DNA from: an uncultured Acetatifactor sp.
Lineage (GTDB): Bacteria > Bacillota > Clostridia > Lachnospirales > Lachnospiraceae
Length of the DNA stretch: 39,142 nucleotides
Assembly (NCBI GenBank): GCA_910589035.1
Contig: CAJUSI010000038.1
Coordinates: 1 to 39,142 of the forward strand
Direction of reading: 5' to 3'
In this document: in pieces, positions 7,194-14,654 of the stretch
How positions within the stretch are numbered: position 1 is the stretch's first letter
Layout: each line of letters opens with the position of its first letter
The notes under the pieces: generated by a model
What the model saw: the letters and a program-made list of their open reading frames with translations, nothing else
What the model was told of the DNA's origin: nothing
Database searches by the model: none
Made by a program: the position numbers and the translations under genes

Positions 7194-8213
7194 ATGCCGA
7201 AGAGTGCAAGCGAAATGGGAATCGGAGGAATACAGAAGGCGGCAATTCTTTTGATTTCTCTTGGGCCGGAACGTTCGGCCGGTATATTCAAGCATCTGAA
7301 GGAAGAGGAAATTGAGGAGCTGACCCTGGAGATCGCCAATACCAGGAGCGTGACCCCTCAGGTGAAGGAAGACATTATCAATGAGTTCTATGAAGTCTGC
7401 CTTGCTCAGCAGTATATTGCAGAGGGCGGCATCGGTTATGCCAAGGATTTGCTGGAGAAAGCGCTGGGCGCCGAGAAGGCTATGGATGTGATCGGCAAGC
7501 TGACGGCCTCATTGCAGGTAAAGCCCTTCGAATTTGTGCGTAAGACGGATGCCAGCGTGCTGATCAAATTTATCCAGGATGAGCATCCTCAGACGATCGC
7601 ACTGATTCTTTCTTATCTGGCGCCTCAGCAGGCGGGTATGGTGGTGTCATCGCTTCCTCCGGAGAGACAGGCGGAGGTGGCAAAGCGTATCGCCGTTATG
7701 GACCGAACCAGCCCGGAGATCATCAAGGAGGTGGAGAAGGTGCTGGAATCCAAGCTTTCAAGCCTGGTAAATCAGGATTACACCAGCATCGGCGGCGTGG
7801 ATGCCGTGGTGGAGATATTGAATGCGGTGGACCGCGGTACGGAGCGCCATATTATGGAGACTCTGGAGGCCGAGTCCCCGGAACTGGCGGAAGAGATCAG
7901 AAAGAAGATGTTCGTATTCGAGGATATTCTGCTTTTGGACGACAGGGCAATCCAGCGCGTGCTGCGTGAGGTGGAGAACAACGATCTGGCCGTTGCTCTT
8001 AAGAATGCAAATGAGGAGGTCAAGAACACGATTTTCAACAATGTATCCAAGCGCCTTGCCGTTATGATCAAGGAGGATATGGACTTCATGGGGCCTGTGC
8101 GTATGAAGGATGTGGAGGAAGCCCAGCAGAAGATCGTTAATATTATCAGAAAGCTGGAGGATGCCGGTGAGATTGTGATTTCCAGAGGCGGAGGTGACGA
8201 GATAGTTGTCTAG
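7194..8213 (+). CDS. fliG: Flagellar motor switch protein FliG
   Basis: Rotor protein of the C ring that binds FliF and interacts with the MotA stator to make torque. The 339-aa product has the N-terminal domain (GGIQKAAILLISLGPERSAG), the middle domain with the FliG hallmark DEHPQTIALILSYL, and the charged C-terminal torque domain (FEDILLLDDRAIQRVLREVE). Length is typical. The last eight bases overlap fliH, and its 3' end contains the ribosome-binding site for fliH. Confidence 0.97.
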   Translation: MPKSASEMGIGGIQKAAILLISLGPERSAGIFKHLKEEEIEELTLEIANTRSVTPQVKEDIINEFYEVCLAQQYIAEGGIGYAKDLLEKALGAEKAMDVIGKLTASLQVKPFEFVRKTDASVLIKFIQDEHPQTIALILSYLAPQQAGMVVSSLPPERQAEVAKRIAVMDRTSPEIIKEVEKVLESKLSSLVNQDYTSIGGVDAVVEILNAVDRGTERHIMETLEAESPELAEEIRKKMFVFEDILLLDDRAIQRVLREVENNDLAVALKNANEEVKNTIFNNVSKRLAVMIKEDMDFMGPVRMKDVEEAQQKIVNIIRKLEDAGEIVISRGGGDEIVV

Positions 8214-9054
8214 TAATCTGGTCAAAAATATTTTTACGACATTGTCCCGGGATGAGGAGAAGAGAATTATCGACAGCAATGCGGTAGTGCGCAGACGCCT
8301 GGAAATGCTGGAGGCAGAGCTGGGCGCGCCACAGGAGGAGGGCTTTGTGTCCGGCATTCCCGCCGCGGAGATTGTGGATGTGCCGGAGGACACACAGAGC
8401 AATATCATCAAAGCCCAGGACGAAGCCCGGGAGATACTGGAGAACGCCAGAGCGGAGGCGGATGCCGTGATTGCCCGGGCACAGGAAGAAGCGGAGCATA
8501 TTCTGGAGCAGGCAAGAGTACAGGCGGAGGCGGAAAAGTCTCAGGTGCTGGGCGATGCCAGGCAGCAGGGCTACAATGAAGGACTTGTGAAGGCTCAGGC
8601 CCATGAGGGGGCCATGGAGCAGGAGTATCTGGAGAAGACGCGCAGTCTGGAAGAGGCTTATGAGAAGCAGCTGGATACGCTGGAGCCTCGCTTTGTAGAT
8701 ACGATTACGGGGATTTATGAGCATATATTTCAGATAGAGCTTTCCTCCTACCGGGAAATATTGACTTTTTTGATTTCTTCGGTTTTACATAAGCTTGACG
8801 GAAGCCGCAGCTTCATTATTCATGTGTCCAGAGAGGATTATGCCTATGTGTCCATGCAGAAGAAACAGATGCTGGCTGGCGTTGTCTCCGGAAACTGTGA
8901 GGTGGATGTGGTGGAGGATCTGACCCTTGGCAAAAATGACTGTATGATTGAGACGGAGGGCGGCATTTTTGACTGTGGTCTGGGTACGCAATTATCGGAA
9001 TTACGGCGCAGGCTTCATCTGCTTGCCTGGTCTCAGGACGGGGATATTTCCTAA
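8206..9054 (+). CDS. fliH: Flagellar assembly protein FliH (TTG start)
   Basis: Regulator of the export ATPase FliI and part of the peripheral stalk of the export apparatus. The 282-aa product has an Ala/Glu-rich coiled coil at about residues 65-125 (repeated EAREI, EAD, EAE patterns) and a C-terminal FliH/YscL domain ending RRLHLLAWSQDGD. I chose TTG 8206 because a near-perfect GGAGGTGA (8190-8197) lies eight bases upstream. The start lies within the end of fliG, so the two are probably translationally coupled. Confidence 0.93.
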   Translation: MSSNLVKNIFTTLSRDEEKRIIDSNAVVRRRLEMLEAELGAPQEEGFVSGIPAAEIVDVPEDTQSNIIKAQDEAREILENARAEADAVIARAQEEAEHILEQARVQAEAEKSQVLGDARQQGYNEGLVKAQAHEGAMEQEYLEKTRSLEEAYEKQLDTLEPRFVDTITGIYEHIFQIELSSYREILTFLISSVLHKLDGSRSFIIHVSREDYAYVSMQKKQMLAGVVSGNCEVDVVEDLTLGKNDCMIETEGGIFDCGLGTQLSELRRRLHLLAWSQDGDIS

Positions 9055-9068
9055 GGAGGATTGGTTTT

Positions 9069-10385
9069 TTGCGGACGGTTGAGGTGGATTTTTCAAAATA
9101 CCATAAATTGTCGGAGCTCAGTTTCTATAAGAAGAAGGGGAAGGTTGTCAATGTGGTGGGCCTTACCATTGAATCTGCCGGTCCGGATGCGAGACTGGGG
9201 GATATCTGTGAGATTACGCCGGAGGGAGCCGGAAAGCCGATCATGGCGGAGGTTGTGGGCTTTAAGGATGGCAAGACTCTGCTGATGCCCTATGATGTGG
9301 TGGACGGAATCGGGCTGGGCTGCATGGTAGAGAATACAAATTATCCTCTGCGGGTGATGGTAAGCGAGGCGCTGCTGGGCAGGACGCTGAACGGGCTCGG
9401 CATTCCAGTGGACGGTTCGCATTTCGACGGGACTCCCTATCTGGTTGAGGCGGCTCCTCCGGATCCCATGAGCAGAAAGATCATCGATTCGGTGCTGCCT
9501 TTGGGCGTGAAGGCGGTGGACGGCCTGATTACGGTGGGGAAGGGACAACGTATCGGTGTTTTTGCCGGTTCCGGAGTGGGGAAATCCACTCTGATGGGCA
9601 TGTTTGCCCGCAACACGAAAGCAGATATCAACGTGATTGCACTGATCGGTGAGCGGGGACGTGAGGTGCGTGAATTCATAGAACGGGATCTGGGCGAAGA
9701 AGGAATGAGACGTTCCGTGGTGGTGGTGGCTACTTCCGACAGACCGGCTCTGGAGAGGAACAAGGCGGCCAAGACTGCCACGGCCATTGCGGAGTATTAC
9801 AGGGACAGAGGGAAGGATGTACTGCTGATGATGGATTCTCTGACCCGCTTTAGTATGGCACAGAGAGAAATCGGCCTTGCCAGCGGTGAACCGCCCGTGA
9901 CGAGAGGATATCCGCCCAGCGTATATTCGGAGATGCCGAAGCTCCTGGAGCGGGCCGGATGTGCGGCCAGGGGCTCCATTACAGGGCTTTATACGGTGCT
10001 GGTGGATGGGGACGATTTTAACGAACCCATTACCGATACGGCAAGGAGTATCCTGGACGGGCATATTATGCTGGACAGAAAGCTTGGGCATAAAAACCAT
10101 TATCCGGCCATAGATGTCCTGCAGAGCATTTCCCGGTGCATGAGCCAGATCGCTGCTGCGGACCATAAGCAGGCGGCCGGTAAGCTGAAAAGCGTTCTTG
10201 CCACATATAATGAGGCGGAGGATCTGATCAATATCGGTGCTTATAAGAGCGGCAGCAATCCTTCCATCGATTATGCGATTTCCAAAATTGAGGCGGTGAA
10301 TCATTTTCTGTGTCAGGACGTGGGAGAGAAATTTGAATTTGAAGACAGCGTTGCGATGCTCAAGAAGCTCTTTGAAGGGAAGTAA
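9069..10385 (+). CDS. fliI: Flagellum-specific export ATPase FliI (TTG start)
   Basis: F1-beta-like ATPase that energises export of rod, hook and filament proteins. The 438-aa product has Walker A AGSGVGKST at residues 166-174, ALIGERGREVREF at about 191-203, and Walker B VLLMMDSLTRF ending in D256. Length matches the family. The start is TTG 9069 with AAGGAGGA (9053-9060) eight bases upstream; no in-frame ATG occurs near the N-terminus. Fourteen bases follow fliH and fliJ is 30 bases further on. Confidence 0.96.
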   Translation: MRTVEVDFSKYHKLSELSFYKKKGKVVNVVGLTIESAGPDARLGDICEITPEGAGKPIMAEVVGFKDGKTLLMPYDVVDGIGLGCMVENTNYPLRVMVSEALLGRTLNGLGIPVDGSHFDGTPYLVEAAPPDPMSRKIIDSVLPLGVKAVDGLITVGKGQRIGVFAGSGVGKSTLMGMFARNTKADINVIALIGERGREVREFIERDLGEEGMRRSVVVVATSDRPALERNKAAKTATAIAEYYRDRGKDVLLMMDSLTRFSMAQREIGLASGEPPVTRGYPPSVYSEMPKLLERAGCAARGSITGLYTVLVDGDDFNEPITDTARSILDGHIMLDRKLGHKNHYPAIDVLQSISRCMSQIAAADHKQAAGKLKSVLATYNEAEDLINIGAYKSGSNPSIDYAISKIEAVNHFLCQDVGEKFEFEDSVAMLKKLFEGK

Positions 10386-10415
10386 GCAGGGCTGTTTCGG
10401 GGAAGGAAAAGGACG

Positions 10416-10889
10416 ATGGCAAGATTCCGGTATTCCATGCAAAGTATTCTGAACATTAAGCTGAAGCTGGAAACACAGGCAAAGCAGGAGTTTTCCTCTG
10501 CCAGGATAGCTCTGGATGAGGAGGAAGAGCGCCTGAAAGCGCTTTTTGACAGGAAGAGCGGATATGAGAAAGAAGCGGAAAGGCTTTTGGCAGGCAGGTT
10601 AAATCTGAGAAAAATAGAAGAAAACAAAGCGGCAATCCGATGCATGGAGGAATACATAGAGGTTCAGAAGAGAGAAGTGGAAGCGGCTGAGAGAAGGCTG
10701 GAGGAGGCCAGACAGAAGCTTGCAGAGGTAAGGATGGAGCGCAAGACCCATGAAACACTGAAGGAGAGGGCGTTTGAAGAATTTCTCATGGAGGAGAAAA
10801 AGCAGGAGAGCAAGGAAATCGACGAGCTGACCAGTTATATCTATGGGCAGCGTCTGGAGGTTGAAAATATAAAGCAGCAATATGCCTGA
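10416..10889 (+). CDS. fliJ: Flagellar export protein FliJ
   Basis: Coiled-coil chaperone-like stalk of the export ATPase, homologous in fold to the gamma subunit of F1. The 157-aa product starts MARFRYSMQSILNIK, typical of FliJ, and is almost entirely charged heptad-like helix (rich in E, K, R, A). Identification rests on the N-terminus, size, coiled coil and position straight after fliI. GGGGAAGGA upstream can serve as the ribosome-binding site. Confidence 0.9.
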   Translation: MARFRYSMQSILNIKLKLETQAKQEFSSARIALDEEEERLKALFDRKSGYEKEAERLLAGRLNLRKIEENKAAIRCMEEYIEVQKREVEAAERRLEEARQKLAEVRMERKTHETLKERAFEEFLMEEKKQESKEIDELTSYIYGQRLEVENIKQQYA

Positions 10890-10938
10890 AAATTTTTGCC
10901 GCATGTATGCGGGAAATGTTTTGCTGAGGAGATGACAC

Positions 10939-11817
10939 ATGGCAAAGGAACTGAGCTCTCTGGCTGCTGCGGCGGCAGAGGAGAAAGCAAAATTAAAGGA
11001 AGAAAAAAAGCGGTTTAAACAGGATCAGAAGACACAGAAAAAAGAAGCAAAGCGCAGGGCTGCCGAAATTGCGAAGCAGGAGGAGGCGCTGGGAGAGGAC
11101 GACGGCAACGGGGTGGTCACTTTCCTTGCCACCGTTCTGATCGTGATTTTATGGCTGGCTATTGTCTGTGTGGTGATTAAGCTGGATATCGGAGGCTTCG
11201 GAAGCAGCGTGGTGGCTCCCATCTTAAAGGATGTACCCGTGGTGAACAGGATTCTGCCATCCTCCTCCCCTGCAGTGGGGGATGAGACGCCGGAGGAAGG
11301 CTACGGCGGTTATGCCAGCATTGAGGAGGCCGTGGCCTATATCAGACAGCTGGAGCTGGAGCTGGAGCGGGAGCAGACGACATCCAAATCCCGGGAAAGC
11401 GAGATTGCAGATTTGAAGGCGGAGGTGCTGCGGTTACGGGAATTCGAAAAGAAGCAGACCGAGTTCCAGCGTATCGTAACCGAGTTTTATGAGGAAGTGG
11501 TTTATTCGGACAAGGGACCCGGGCTGGAGGAATTTATGAAGTATTATGAGTCCATGGATCCCACCACCGCGGAATATCTGTACAAACAGGGGCTGGTTCA
11601 GCAGCAGAAGAACGAGAAGGTTGAGGAATATATCCAGACCTTTGCCACGATGAAGCCGAAGCAGGTGGCTCAGGCATTTAAAGAAATGGAGGACAATCTG
11701 GTCCTGGTGGTGGAGATCCTGGAAGCCATGAGCGTCGAGGAGCGGGCGAATATTATGAATGTCATGGACTCCGAACTTGTGGCGAAAGTGGCGAAAATGA
11801 TGCATCCTGACTCTTAA
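10939..11817 (+). CDS. MotE/YlxF-like flagellar membrane protein
   Basis: Position between fliJ and fliK matches Bacillus ylxF and the MotE/FlbB family, proposed chaperones or organisers of stator parts. The 292-aa product has a highly charged N-terminus rich in K, E and A (residues 10-55), one membrane helix at about 58-83, a Pro/Gly stretch, a coiled coil at about 130-185, and a C-terminal MgtE-N-like helical domain (MKPKQVAQAFKEM, ILEAMSVEERANIMNVM). The long cytoplasmic N-terminal coiled coil is larger than in most YlxF proteins. Exact function is inferred from family and context. Confidence 0.8.
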   Translation: MAKELSSLAAAAAEEKAKLKEEKKRFKQDQKTQKKEAKRRAAEIAKQEEALGEDDGNGVVTFLATVLIVILWLAIVCVVIKLDIGGFGSSVVAPILKDVPVVNRILPSSSPAVGDETPEEGYGGYASIEEAVAYIRQLELELEREQTTSKSRESEIADLKAEVLRLREFEKKQTEFQRIVTEFYEEVVYSDKGPGLEEFMKYYESMDPTTAEYLYKQGLVQQQKNEKVEEYIQTFATMKPKQVAQAFKEMEDNLVLVVEILEAMSVEERANIMNVMDSELVAKVAKMMHPDS

Positions 11818-11842
11818 GAAGGAGGCTTTTCTGCCCGATATT
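11815..11842 (+). promoter_or_regulatory. Weak candidate sigma-28 promoter before fliK
   Basis: TAAG (11815-11818), 16 bases, then CCGATATT (11835-11842), close to the sigma-28 pattern TAAA-N15-GCCGATAA. fliA is in the same operon. The -35 half is imperfect, so this could be chance. Confidence 0.2.
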
Positions 11843-11927
11843 AATGTTGGAGAGTTTTCTGCCGCGCCGGATATTCCGGCAGACAGAGAGCTTTACCATA
11901 GAGAGAAAAGAAGAAAGGAGGAAAGGA

Positions 11928-13283
11928 ATGACAAGCATACCTGTAAAAGATGTGGGTTCGGCCTTTATGAACCTGGCAGTGTCTCAGGCAGCGAAAAGCA
12001 CCGCAAATGCCGGGGGATTTCAGCAGGTCTGGAATAACCGGGTGAACAGCGGTACAGCGGATAAACCTGCTGCGGATGCGGCGGCCCGCAGTGATGCAGG
12101 CAGACAGCTGCAGAGGGGATCCTCTCTGAAGGCAAGAACAGGCCGGGCGGCTGAGTCCGATGAAGCCGTGCAATCCGACGGGGAATTGTCTCCGGAGGAA
12201 GCCGAACAGGCTGCGGAGGTACTTGGAGCGGCGGCACTGGAGCTTATGCAGCAGATTGCGGATGCTTTTGGCATCAGCATGGAAGAACTGCAGGACGCTA
12301 TGGACGCCATGGGATTGGAGCAGACGGATATTCTGGATGTATCCCAGCTGGGCGCATTGCTGCTGAATTTGGGCGGGGCGGAAGATTCTTACGCATTGCT
12401 GACCGACGGAGAGCTGTATGAGACCTATCGTGCCCTGATGGATCAGCTGGAAGGGATAGTGAAGGAAAGCGCGGATGTGTTGGGAATGGAGCCTGAGCAG
12501 CTCGGCAGGATTCTGGAGGAAGGTTTCGGTAAAACCGTTTCCGCAGAGGAGCAGCCCGGAGAGATGCCTTCCGCAGTGCCTGAGGAGCCGGCAGAACAGT
12601 ATATTACGGAAGAACCCGTGACATCTGCCATACCCGGTGAGCCGGTGAGCGAGGAGCAGGAATCCGTGAACCAGAACGGCGATCAGCCGAAAGGTGAGGA
12701 GAAAGCCTTTGAAGGGAAATCCGAAAAGGAGGAACCGGCAGTCCTTTTTGTTCAGAATCTCCGGACGCAGCAGTTCCAGCCTGATTTGCAGCAGACGGGC
12801 AGTGTGTCCCAGAGCAGCAGCTGGAGTGCGGAGACCCAGAAAATCATGGAACAGATTCTGGATTACATGAAGGTTCAGCTGGGATCGGATGTGACCAGCC
12901 TGGAGATGCAGCTTCATCCCGCCAGTCTCGGCACACTGCAGATTCAGATCGCTTCCAAAGCCGGTGTGGTGACGGCAAACTTTATCACCCAGAACGAGGC
13001 GGTGAAAGCGGCGCTGGAGAGCCAGATGGTTCAGCTGAAGGAACAGTTCGAGGAACAGGGCGTCAAGGTGGAAGCCATCGAGGTTACGGTGCAGACCCAT
13101 GAGTTTGAGAGGAATCTGGATGAGCAGGGACGCGGCAGAGGCGGACAGGAGCCCGGGAAGAAGAACCGGACCAGAAGAGTGAACCTGAATGCTTCCCTCA
13201 TGCAGGAAGGCCTGGAGGAGGAAGAAGCCCTGGCGGCGGATATGCTGGCAGCCGGAGGCAGCACAGTGGATTACACCGCGTGA
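11928..13283 (+). CDS. fliK: Flagellar hook-length control protein FliK
   Basis: Molecular ruler that measures the hook and switches export specificity through FlhB. The 451-aa product has a low-complexity, acidic, Ala/Glu/Gln-rich N-terminal two thirds. The conserved Flg_hook C-terminal domain lies at about residues 305-400 (EMQLHPASLGTLQIQIASKA, NEAVKAALESQM, LKEQFEEQGVKVEAIEV). I chose ATG 11928 because AAAGGAGG (11914-11921) is six bases upstream; the frame is open back to an ATG at 11844, which has no comparable site. Followed by flgD. Confidence 0.92.
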   Translation: MTSIPVKDVGSAFMNLAVSQAAKSTANAGGFQQVWNNRVNSGTADKPAADAAARSDAGRQLQRGSSLKARTGRAAESDEAVQSDGELSPEEAEQAAEVLGAAALELMQQIADAFGISMEELQDAMDAMGLEQTDILDVSQLGALLLNLGGAEDSYALLTDGELYETYRALMDQLEGIVKESADVLGMEPEQLGRILEEGFGKTVSAEEQPGEMPSAVPEEPAEQYITEEPVTSAIPGEPVSEEQESVNQNGDQPKGEEKAFEGKSEKEEPAVLFVQNLRTQQFQPDLQQTGSVSQSSSWSAETQKIMEQILDYMKVQLGSDVTSLEMQLHPASLGTLQIQIASKAGVVTANFITQNEAVKAALESQMVQLKEQFEEQGVKVEAIEVTVQTHEFERNLDEQGRGRGGQEPGKKNRTRRVNLNASLMQEGLEEEEALAADMLAAGGSTVDYTA

Positions 13284-13379
13284 CGAACAAAGAAGACTTG
13301 GCTTAATGGAAGACAAAATCCGGAGAAAGGCAAAAGTCAAAGAAAGTAAATAAGGTAAATAAAAAGAAAGGAGAAAAAC

Positions 13380-14117
13380 ATGGGCGGAATATTAATGGCC
13401 CCCGTAAAGGATGGGCAGATTGTGGAGACAAATTCCCAGACTTCACTGAGTAAAGCACTGAAATCCGATAACAACGGTATGGATAAGGATGCATTTTTGC
13501 AGCTTCTGGTAGCGCAGATGCAGTATCAGGATCCGTTGGAGCCCACCTCTAACACAGAGTATGTTTCCCAGTATGCGCAGTTCTCCCAGGTGGAGCAGAT
13601 GCAGAATATGGCGGCCACTTCGGAGCTGGCAAGGGCATCCTCCCTGGTGGGGAAGGAAGTATACGTGAAGACCACAGGAAAGGACGGAGATCCGAGAGTG
13701 GTGTACGGCAAGGTAGACTATGTGGTCTTTGAGAACAACAAGCCGTACCTGTCCATCGACGAATCTCTTTATTCCCTTGAGGATCTGGATACGATCGTCG
13801 ACCTGGATTACAAGAACGCATTTGACAAGGCTTATCAATTCAACATTGATCTGAACAAGCTTCCCAATGTAAACGGTATAGATCTGTCCAACGCGGAAGA
13901 TATCGACAAGCTGGAGAAGACTTATAACGAGATGACAGATTATGAGAAGAGCTTTGTGGCTTCCGATAATGTGAAGAAGCTGAATCAGTATATCGAGAGG
14001 CTGAAGGAAGTGCGTGCGGCGGCAGGTGAGACTGAAGGAAACGGGGACGGAGAAGGAGGCGACGGAGAAGACGGCGACGCCGAGAAGCCCGGGACGGAGG
14101 AAGTGGAAGGCGCTTAA
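13380..14117 (+). CDS. flgD: Flagellar hook-capping protein FlgD with extra helical domain
   Basis: Scaffold that caps the growing hook. The 245-aa product carries the conserved FlgD N-terminal region at about residues 34-92 (MDKDAFLQLLVAQMQYQDPL, YVSQYAQFSQVEQMQN, ASSLVGKEV). A short beta-rich part follows (about 93-140). Residues 155-215 are a helical segment of the type IDLNKLPN...IDKLEKTYNEMTDYEKSFV...LNQYIERLKEV, resembling the helical repeats of Gram-positive surface proteins. The last 30 residues are a Gly/Glu/Asp-rich acidic tail. The usual FlgD Ig-like C-terminal domain is not obvious. Start ATG 13380 has AAAGGAG upstream. Confidence 0.9.
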   Translation: MGGILMAPVKDGQIVETNSQTSLSKALKSDNNGMDKDAFLQLLVAQMQYQDPLEPTSNTEYVSQYAQFSQVEQMQNMAATSELARASSLVGKEVYVKTTGKDGDPRVVYGKVDYVVFENNKPYLSIDESLYSLEDLDTIVDLDYKNAFDKAYQFNIDLNKLPNVNGIDLSNAEDIDKLEKTYNEMTDYEKSFVASDNVKKLNQYIERLKEVRAAAGETEGNGDGEGGDGEDGDAEKPGTEEVEGA

Positions 14118-14144
14118 GGAAACTGAGGAAAGGAGCTTACAGGG

Positions 14145-14573
14145 ATGGATATTAAGAGCAATGGGTATGTTTCCATTGATCAGCTGACGGATCAGTACCT
14201 GGGCAAGGCCCGGAAGACGCAGATCCGCAGAGCCATGGATGGCGAAGCCGGAAATGTGAACAGCAGTAACGGTTTATCCTTTCAGGAGGTTTTGCAGCAA
14301 AAGGCACTGACGGGTATAGGCAGTCTCAAATTTTCCAAACATGCCATGGGCAGGCTGGCTGACCGGAACATCGAACTCAGTGACAGCCAATTGGAGAGAC
14401 TGGAGTCCGGAACGAAAAAGGCGGAACAGAAGGGAATCAGGGATTCTCTGGTGATCGTGGATCAGCTGGCGTTTATCGTCAACGTACCCAATCAGACGGT
14501 CGTAACCGCAATGGACAGTACCGAAACCAATGAGAACATATTCACAAATATCAACGGAGCAGTAATCATATAA
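14145..14573 (+). CDS. Flagellar operon protein, TIGR02530 type
   Basis: A 142-aa protein found between flgD and flgE in many Firmicutes flagellar operons. The recognisable core is the segment SLKFSKHAMGRLADRNIELS followed by KAEQKGIRDSLVIVDQLAFIVNVPNQTVVTAMD, which matches my recollection of the TIGR02530 (flg_new) family. Function is unknown; a role in hook assembly is inferred from its constant position. GGAAAGGAGC upstream of ATG 14145 is the ribosome-binding site. Confidence 0.8.
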   Translation: MDIKSNGYVSIDQLTDQYLGKARKTQIRRAMDGEAGNVNSSNGLSFQEVLQQKALTGIGSLKFSKHAMGRLADRNIELSDSQLERLESGTKKAEQKGIRDSLVIVDQLAFIVNVPNQTVVTAMDSTETNENIFTNINGAVII

Positions 14574-14595
14574 CCGGACCTTTATGGAGGTTATG

Positions 14596-14619
14596 ACCCT
14601 TCGAATGACGGAGAAGGGT
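14596..14619 (+). other. Small hairpin in the flgE leader
   Basis: ACCCTTC (14596-14602) pairs with GAAGGGT (14613-14619) around a 10-base loop, shortly before the AGGAGG at 14638. No T tract; it may modulate the level of the abundant hook protein. Confidence 0.3.
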
Positions 14620-14654
14620 GCTTCGGTTCCAAGTTTTAGGAGGAAACAGCTACT

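Noticed and set aside
9093..10442. A 449-codon - strand open frame opposite fliI
   Set aside because: fliI on the + strand has intact Walker motifs and a strong ribosome-binding site; the reverse frame is a shadow.
11841..13340. A 499-codon - strand open frame opposite fliK
   Set aside because: Leu/His/Arg-rich sequence without domains; a shadow of the Glu/Gln-rich fliK.
13451..13471. TAAA...CCGATAA resembling a sigma-28 promoter
   Set aside because: It lies inside flgD coding sequence and the spacer is only 10 bases.
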